The position numbers and the translations under genes are program-made. A DNA stretch of 19,941 bases, taken from Flavobacterium psychrophilum. GTDB taxonomy: Bacteria > Bacteroidota > Bacteroidia > Flavobacteriales > Flavobacteriaceae. Positions 15,012-19,941 of the stretch are shown here, in pieces (position 1 is the stretch's first letter; every line of letters starts with the position of its first letter). The DNA lies in the NCBI GenBank assembly GCA_020720185.1, contig DYPB01000030.1:1-19941 (forward strand), written 5' to 3'. The notes beneath the pieces are model-generated. The model was not told the origin of the DNA. It worked only from the letters and a program-made list of their open reading frames with translations, and ran no database searches.

Positions 15012-15050
15012 TTGAAATATCGAAAATATTTTGTAGATTTACAACTGTAA
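15012..15050 (+). promoter_or_regulatory. Promoter and possible operator of the methyltransferase gene
   Basis: TTG (15012-15014), 19 nt, TAGATTTA (15034-15041), one mismatch from TAnnTTTG; predicted start near 15047 and a leader of about 20 nt. Three short dyads overlap it: AAAATATTTT (15023-15032) in the spacer, TTGTAgattTACAA (15031-15044) over the -7 box, and TTACAacTGTAA (15039-15050) over the start. They could bind a regulator of RM expression, but dyads this short are not rare in AT-rich DNA. Confidence 0.45.
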
Positions 15051-15066
15051 AATTTTTAATTTAATT

Positions 15067-16335
15067 ATGGCGGAAAAATTTAAAATAGCGAGTTTGTTTT
15101 CAGGTTGTGGAGGTTTAGACCTTGGCTTTATTCAAGCAGGTTTTGAAGTGATTTGGGCAAATGACTTTTTTAAAGAAGCAGTCGAAACTTATAAAAATAA
15201 TATTGGAGACGATATAGTTTATGGAGATATTACACAAATTCCAAGCGACCAAATTCCTAATAACTTTGATATTTTACTTGGCGGATTTCCTTGTCAAGGC
15301 TTTTCAATTGCAAACTCAAAACGAAGTATGGAAGACGAAAGAAACTTCTTGTATAAAGAATTACTTCGTTTGATTACAGATAAAAAACCTAAATTTTTTG
15401 TTGCTGAAAATGTAAAAGGTTTACTTTCTATGCAGAAAGGTAAAGTTTTTGAAATGATATTAGACGATTTTAAATCTTTAGGTTATACAGTTGATTATCG
15501 TGTTTTAAAAGCTTCTGATTATGGAGTTCTACAAAATCGTGAAAGAGTTGTAATTATTGGAAATAGATTAGGGTTAGAAAATCTATTTCCAGAAAAAACA
15601 CACGGATTAGCTAACGATTTATTTAGTAACAAAACAAAACCTTATGTTGCTGTAAAAGATGTAGTTGGTCATTTGTTAAACGTTCGACCAAGAGATAAAT
15701 CTTTTGAACTTGATGGCAAAATAATCCATAATCACGTTGCAAGAACAAATGTACACGATACATTTTGGGGAAGAAAACATAAAGTTAATCAACACGAAAT
15801 ATGTGATTACCTAAAATATTGGAGAAACAAAAGTGGTTGGTCAACCAAAAAAGTTGATGAGCATTTTGGTTATGCACATACTGCAGGTCATTGGTTCAGA
15901 AAAGACAATAAATCTGGAAGCATTCCAAATCCAAAAGATTGGTGGGAATTAAAAAAAATATTAGGTTTTGACGATAAATACGATAAAGCAGTAACAGAAT
16001 TGGAATTAAAACCAATTTCGTTTGAACAGTCATTAAGAATAAATAATTGGGAAACACCAAGCGATACTATTACTGCAACTGGTCCTGAAATTCATCCTAA
16101 TCGTGAAAGAAGAATGTCAGTTAGAGAATGTGTAATATTTCAAACATTTCCTGATGATTTTGTTTTTACAGGAAGTTTAGGTAATATGTACAAACAAATT
16201 GGTAATGCAGTTCCAGTTTTATTAGGGAAAAAAATAGCAGAAGTAATTAAAATGCAATTAGAATATTATGAGCAAACAGAACAGCCAAAACAAATTAGAG
16301 AAAATAGAACAGTTAGAGAGAAAGTACTTAAATAA
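15067..16335 (+). CDS. DNA (cytosine-5)-methyltransferase of a type II RM system
   Basis: 422 aa, methylating cytosine at C5 within an unknown recognition site. Motifs in canonical order: I, SLFSGCGGLDLGF (9-21), for AdoMet; IV, GGFPCQGFS with catalytic C76; VI, ENV (114-116); VIII, QNRER (156-160); IX, RECVIFQTFPDDF; X, YKQIGNAVPVLLGKKIAE. The target-recognition region between VIII and IX (about 200-330) contains a helix-turn-helix-like block (SGWSTKKVDEHFGYAHTAGH, then WFRKD and PNPKDWWELKKILGF). All catalytic motifs look intact. Its 3' end overlaps the nuclease-like gene by 68 bp. The pair is placed between inverted repeats downstream of a complete operon, consistent with acquisition as a unit. 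Confidence 0.93.
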   Translation: MAEKFKIASLFSGCGGLDLGFIQAGFEVIWANDFFKEAVETYKNNIGDDIVYGDITQIPSDQIPNNFDILLGGFPCQGFSIANSKRSMEDERNFLYKELLRLITDKKPKFFVAENVKGLLSMQKGKVFEMILDDFKSLGYTVDYRVLKASDYGVLQNRERVVIIGNRLGLENLFPEKTHGLANDLFSNKTKPYVAVKDVVGHLLNVRPRDKSFELDGKIIHNHVARTNVHDTFWGRKHKVNQHEICDYLKYWRNKSGWSTKKVDEHFGYAHTAGHWFRKDNKSGSIPNPKDWWELKKILGFDDKYDKAVTELELKPISFEQSLRINNWETPSDTITATGPEIHPNRERRMSVRECVIFQTFPDDFVFTGSLGNMYKQIGNAVPVLLGKKIAEVIKMQLEYYEQTEQPKQIRENRTVREKVLK

Positions 16336-17053
16336 GTATTTTCATTTTCTCAAATTTGCTGAAGATGAATTATTGTTCGGTTTCAAAACAAAAGAGAAAA
16401 TAACCAATGATTGGCTTGGATTATATAAATCTGGTATTTCGGATTTTGCTGTTGGTGCTGAAAGAATTGTTTATTCATTATTAAACGGAAAAGGAATTGG
16501 ACAACCCAATTCTTGTCCTGTTGGTGCAGATTTATTTTTTGAAGTTCAAGATGCATATATTCATATTGATTTAAAAACTGTTCCTGCTTCCTTAACTGGT
16601 AAAACAAATATTGGAGATTATAGCAAAAATATATTTGTTGGGACTAATCAAAATAGTTATAAAGGTTATATGATTGTAAATGAAGGCGGTGATAAAGAAG
16701 AAACTAGAGAATATATTCCTGCATTGCCAACAATTTACAACAAAGGAACTGACCACGAAAAAGTTTGTCTATCATATTTTGTAACTATTTTATATGACAA
16801 AGATACTTTAGATACTTTGGTTATGAGTATTGTTTGTATGCCAAATGGAGAACTTGAACCACATTATACCACAAGAGTTTTGCAAGCAGGAAAAAATTTA
16901 GATAAAACTCGATTTAGATTTACAAATATTCCAGATTTTGAACTTTTAGACATAAATACCAAAAGAATTAAAGTCGTATATTTTGACGAAAATATGGACG
17001 AAACATATAAGAAAAAATTGAAATTCTTTGAGGATTTACATAACAACCAATAA
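16268..17053 (+). CDS. Putative type II restriction endonuclease
   Basis: 261 aa. I assign it from its place directly behind, and overlapping, a C5-methyltransferase gene, and from a PD-(D/E)xK-like core: E65, then D88 in CPVGADLFFE, then D101-L-K103 in AYIHIDLKTV. No specific restriction-enzyme family was recognised and the site cannot be predicted. ATG 16268 gives a 68-bp overlap; no later in-frame ATG occurs before residue 135, beyond the catalytic core, so this start or a nearby alternative codon must be used. Residues 1-24 are basic and polar and may be dispensable. The stop TAA overlaps the right inverted repeat of the island by 2 bp. It should cut DNA not methylated by the neighbouring enzyme. 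Confidence 0.75.
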   Translation: MSKQNSQNKLEKIEQLERKYLNKYFHFLKFAEDELLFGFKTKEKITNDWLGLYKSGISDFAVGAERIVYSLLNGKGIGQPNSCPVGADLFFEVQDAYIHIDLKTVPASLTGKTNIGDYSKNIFVGTNQNSYKGYMIVNEGGDKEETREYIPALPTIYNKGTDHEKVCLSYFVTILYDKDTLDTLVMSIVCMPNGELEPHYTTRVLQAGKNLDKTRFRFTNIPDFELLDINTKRIKVVYFDENMDETYKKKLKFFEDLHNNQ

Positions 17054-17066
17054 GCACAGCTGGCAA
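17052..17066. repeat. Right inverted repeat of the RM island
   Basis: AAGCACAGCTGGCAA, the imperfect inverse partner of 14981-14995 (13 of 15). It begins within the stop codon of the nuclease gene and runs directly into the folded repeat at 17069. Confidence 0.6.
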
Positions 17067-17068
17067 GA

Positions 17069-17182
17069 GCAGTTTGGCAATATGGCGGGTTTTGGGCTTA
17101 ATTTGAAGTTGTTTTTGTACTTGCAAAGTCAGTGAATAACCGAAAGTTAAGGCTTCCTTAATCCTCCACATCGCCAAGTTGC
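17069..17182. repeat. Folded, GC-richer intergenic repeat
   Basis: GCAGTTTGGCAATATGGCGG (17069-17088) and CCTCCACATCGCCAAGTTGC (17163-17182) are complementary at 15 of 20 positions, and two of the five others would be G-U pairs in RNA. Inside lies a perfect hairpin TTAAGG-CTT-CCTTAA (17147-17161). GC content is clearly higher than in the flanks. It resembles intergenic repeats I recall from other flavobacterial genomes, often beside accessory genes, but that is unverified. No coding function; a minus-strand open frame across it is not credible. Confidence 0.5.
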
Positions 17183-17348
17183 AAAACAATAAATAAAAAA
17201 AACACGCCGACAAGTGTGGTTTTTCCATTAAATACTTCTCAAAAGATTGTTAATAAATCATTAAAAAAAATGATTATTACAGTAGTATAATAAATATGAA
17301 AACCTTATATTAGCACTCTTTTTTAAAATTAAAACTAAAATTACAAAT
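17183..17348. promoter_or_regulatory. gyrA upstream region with hairpins
   Basis: ACAC/GTGT (17202-17205, 17214-17217) flanked by A and T runs could be a weak terminator for the nuclease gene. AATCATT (17256-17262) and AATGATT (17269-17275) form a perfect 7-bp stem around six A's. TATATTAG at 17306-17313 is one mismatch from TAnnTTTG and about 35 bp before the gyrA ATG, but no TTG is at the right distance. Confidence 0.35.
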
Positions 17349-19941
17349 ATGTCTGACGGAGAAAAGTTAATTCCTATTAATATTGAGGATGAAATGAAAT
17401 CAGCTTACATCGATTATTCGATGTCAGTTATTGTATCAAGAGCATTACCTGATGTGCGAGATGGTTTAAAACCAGTGCATCGACGGGTACTTTATGGTAT
17501 GTATGATTTAGGAGTTTTTTCAAACAAAGCCCACAAAAAATCAGCAAGGATTGTCGGAGAAGTACTAGGAAAGTACCATCCACACGGCGATACATCAGTA
17601 TATGATGCTATGGTAAGAATGGCACAAGAATGGTCCATGCGGTATCTTTTAGTAGATGGTCAAGGTAACTTTGGATCAGTAGATGGCGATAGTCCTGCTG
17701 CAATGAGATATACCGAAGCCAGAATGAAAAAGATTTCAGAAGAAATAATGGCTGATATTGAAAAAGAAACCGTTGATTTTAAACTCAATTTTGACGATAC
17801 TTTATACGAACCAACCGTTATGCCAACACGGGTTCCAACACTTTTAATTAACGGTGCAACAGGTATTGCAGTAGGTATGGCAACCAATATGCCACCACAC
17901 AATTTGACCGAAGTTATTAACGGAACTCTAGCTTATTTAGATAATACGGATATTGAAATTGACGAGTTGATGAACCATATTAAAGCCCCAGATTTTCCAA
18001 CTGGCGGAATTATTTATGGATACGAAGGCGTTCGAGAAGCTTTCAAAACAGGTAGAGGCAGAATTGTAATGCGAGCCAAAGTCAATTTTGAGGAAGTTGA
18101 TGGACGAGAATCCATTATTGTTACAGAAATTCCATATCAGGTTAACAAAGCCGATATGATTAAAAGAACAGCCGATTTAGTAAACGATAAAAAAATTGAA
18201 GGTATAGCCAATATTCGTGACGAATCGGATAGAAACGGTATGAGAATTGTGTATATATTAAAGAGAGATGCCACACCAAATGTGGTTTTGAATACTTTGT
18301 ATAAATTTACACAACTACAAAGTTCATTCTCGGTAAACAATATTGCATTGGTAAAAGGTCGCCCACAAATGTTGAATCTGAAAGATATGATTCACTATTT
18401 TATAGAACATCGCCATGATGTTGTAGTGCGTAGAACCCAATTTGAATTAAGAAAAGCCGAAGAGAGAGCTCATATTTTAGAAGGACTAATTATTGCTTCG
18501 GATAATATTGATGAGGTAATTAAAATTATTAGAGCCTCGGCAAATACCGAAGCTGCAAGAGATAGTTTAATTGAAAGATTCAAATTATCAGATATTCAGG
18601 CAAGAGCCATTGTTGAAATGCGTTTGCGTCAATTGACTGGATTAGAGCAAGATAAACTTCGTGCAGAATACGAAGAAATTATGAAATTAATCGAACATTT
18701 GAAATCATTATTAGCAAATGTTGATTTAAGAACAACCTTAATCAAAGAAGAATTAATAGAAATTAGAGAGAAATATGGTGATGCTCGTCGTTCAACGATT
18801 GAATATTCAGGAGGAGATGTTTCTATAGAAGATTTAATTGCCGATGAAAATGTAGTAATTACAATTTCGCATGCAGGTTATATTAAACGAACTAATTTAT
18901 CGGAATATAAAACCCAAAATAGAGGAGGTGTAGGACAAAAAAGTGCAGGAACTCGTGATTTAGATTTCTTGGAACACATGTTTGTAGCCACAAATCATCA
19001 ATATATGATGTTCTTTACCCAAAAAGGAAAATGTTTCTGGATGCGGGTTTACGAAATTCCAGAAGGAAGTAAAACAGCAAAAGGAAGGGCTTTGCAAAAT
19101 CTAATTAACATAGAATCAGACGATAAGGTAAAAGCATTTATCTGTACTCAAGATCTGAAAGATTTAGCCTACATCCAATCTCACAATTTGATTATGGTTA
19201 CTAAACAAGGAATGGTGAAGAAAACATCGTTAGAAAAATACTCAAAACCAAGAGTAAACGGAGTTGCTGCCATAACTATTAAAGAAGGCGATGAGTTATT
19301 AGGAGCTGAACTAACCGATGGAAATTCTCAAATTTTAATAGCTGTAAAATCAGGTAAATTATTACGATTTGAAGAAACTAAAACCCGCCCAATGGGAAGA
19401 ACAGCATCTGGAGTTAGAGGTATCAGATTAAAAGACGAAACCGACGAAGTAATCGGATTAGTATCAGTAAATGATATGAGTAGTGAAATTTTAGTAGTTG
19501 CCGAAAATGGTTACGGAAAACGCTCATCATTAGATGATTACAGAATAACAAACCGAGGAGGAAAAGGTGTAAAAACCTTAAATATTACCGAAAAAACAGG
19601 GCAATTAATATCCATAAATGCCGTTACAGATGCCGATGATTTAATGATTATCAACAAATCTGGATTAACAATTAGAATGGCGGTTGAGGATTTAAGAGTA
19701 ATGGGAAGAGCTACTCAAGGAGTTAAATTAATTAATATTAAAGGAAAAGATTCTATTGCTGCAGTTACAAAAGTAATGAAAGATGACCCTGCGGATGTTG
19801 AACTTGATGAGGATGGTAATCCAATTGCAGTTATTGAAAAAGTAAAACCAATTTTAGAAGTCCTTGAAGATGATGGTGTTACAGAAGACGATGATGACGA
19901 GGAAGATGAGGAAATTGAAGATGAGGAAAACGATGCCGAAG
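17349..19941 (+). CDS. gyrA: DNA gyrase subunit A (3' end outside window)
   Basis: DNA-cleaving subunit of gyrase, which with GyrB introduces negative supercoils. 864 codons are present. Catalytic Tyr121 lies in AAMRYTE. The quinolone-determining region reads [17 protein letters not shown] with Thr82, Ser83 and Asp86; Thr82 is at the position of E. coli Ser83, as reported for Flavobacterium. The C-terminal beta-pinwheel follows, with the GyrA box in the form QNRGGVG (523-529) instead of QRRGGKG, and NRGGKG at 735-740 in a later blade. The visible end is an acidic tail of Asp/Glu (about 840-864). The N-terminus and the pinwheel mark it as GyrA rather than ParC. Confidence 0.96.
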   Translation, partial: MSDGEKLIPINIEDEMKSAYIDYSMSVIVSRALPDVRDGLKPVHRRVLYGMYDLGVFSNKAHKKSARIVGEVLGKYHPHGDTSVYDAMVRMAQEWSMRYLLVDGQGNFGSVDGDSPAAMRYTEARMKKISEEIMADIEKETVDFKLNFDDTLYEPTVMPTRVPTLLINGATGIAVGMATNMPPHNLTEVINGTLAYLDNTDIEIDELMNHIKAPDFPTGGIIYGYEGVREAFKTGRGRIVMRAKVNFEEVDGRESIIVTEIPYQVNKADMIKRTADLVNDKKIEGIANIRDESDRNGMRIVYILKRDATPNVVLNTLYKFTQLQSSFSVNNIALVKGRPQMLNLKDMIHYFIEHRHDVVVRRTQFELRKAEERAHILEGLIIASDNIDEVIKIIRASANTEAARDSLIERFKLSDIQARAIVEMRLRQLTGLEQDKLRAEYEEIMKLIEHLKSLLANVDLRTTLIKEELIEIREKYGDARRSTIEYSGGDVSIEDLIADENVVITISHAGYIKRTNLSEYKTQNRGGVGQKSAGTRDLDFLEHMFVATNHQYMMFFTQKGKCFWMRVYEIPEGSKTAKGRALQNLINIESDDKVKAFICTQDLKDLAYIQSHNLIMVTKQGMVKKTSLEKYSKPRVNGVAAITIKEGDELLGAELTDGNSQILIAVKSGKLLRFEETKTRPMGRTASGVRGIRLKDETDEVIGLVSVNDMSSEILVVAENGYGKRSSLDDYRITNRGGKGVKTLNITEKTGQLISINAVTDADDLMIINKSGLTIRMAVEDLRVMGRATQGVKLINIKGKDSIAAVTKVMKDDPADVELDEDGNPIAVIEKVKPILEVLEDDGVTEDDDDEEDEEIEDEENDAE

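Noticed and set aside
14981..17182. Integron cassette with attC site
   Set aside because: The core motifs GTTRRRY and RYYYAAC could not be placed cleanly at the ends of the fold, and no integrase is in view; only the general resemblance is reported.
16968..17228. 86-codon minus-strand open frame across the end of the nuclease gene and the folded repeat
   Set aside because: Its sequence is the antisense of the nuclease gene and of the structured repeat; no domain is visible.

Overview
The window looks like a chromosome segment from a low-GC member of Bacteroidota, most likely Flavobacteriaceae. The grounds are the AT-rich sequence, the lack of Shine-Dalgarno sequences, promoters of the Bacteroidota type (TTG near -33, TAnnTTTG near -7), signal peptides ending in S-Q, the ECF sigma/DUF4252 operon, and GyrA/ParE proteins of flavobacterial type. 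No rRNA, tRNA, CRISPR array or transposase gene was seen.

Layout. 1-1845 (-): 3'-truncated parE (topoisomerase IV subunit B). 2047-3194 (+): a PhnB-like VOC protein translationally coupled to kdsB (CMP-Kdo synthetase), closed by a terminator. 3260-5350 (+): an ECF-type promoter driving a tight four-gene operon: ECF sigma factor, single-pass anti-sigma-like protein, secreted DUF4252 protein, DUF4252 lipoprotein. A bidirectional terminator separates it from 5401-6063 (-), an unknown secreted protein. 6174-7583 (-): an APC-family amino acid permease, divergent from 7688-14708 (+): marR-type regulator, fadN, fadA, fadE. These three fad genes are a full fatty-acid beta-oxidation set in the order of the Bacillus fadNAE operon. 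A perfect palindrome between the divergent promoters is a likely MarR operator. 14981-17066: a type II restriction-modification pair (C5 methyltransferase overlapping a PD-(D/E)xK-like nuclease) bracketed by 15-bp imperfect inverted repeats. 17069-17182: a GC-richer folded repeat. 17349-19941 (+): gyrA, cut by the window end.

Most notable. Both junctions inside the fad operon (fadN/fadA and fadA/fadE) carry a gene of the S23/IVS 'four-helix-bundle' family in the sense direction. Each lies between a purine-rich array of 7-bp tandem repeats, starting at or within a few bases of the upstream stop codon, and an array of complementary heptads just before the next gene. A third, ORF-less copy of the same architecture sits between the APC permease and the secreted-protein gene. 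The heptad sequences differ between the three, but period, polarity and position are shared. In RNA each could close into a long stem with the gene in the loop, like the intervening sequences of fragmented 23S rRNA but placed between mRNA cistrons. I read these as members of an IVS-like mobile or RNA-processing element family; mobility and processing are inference.
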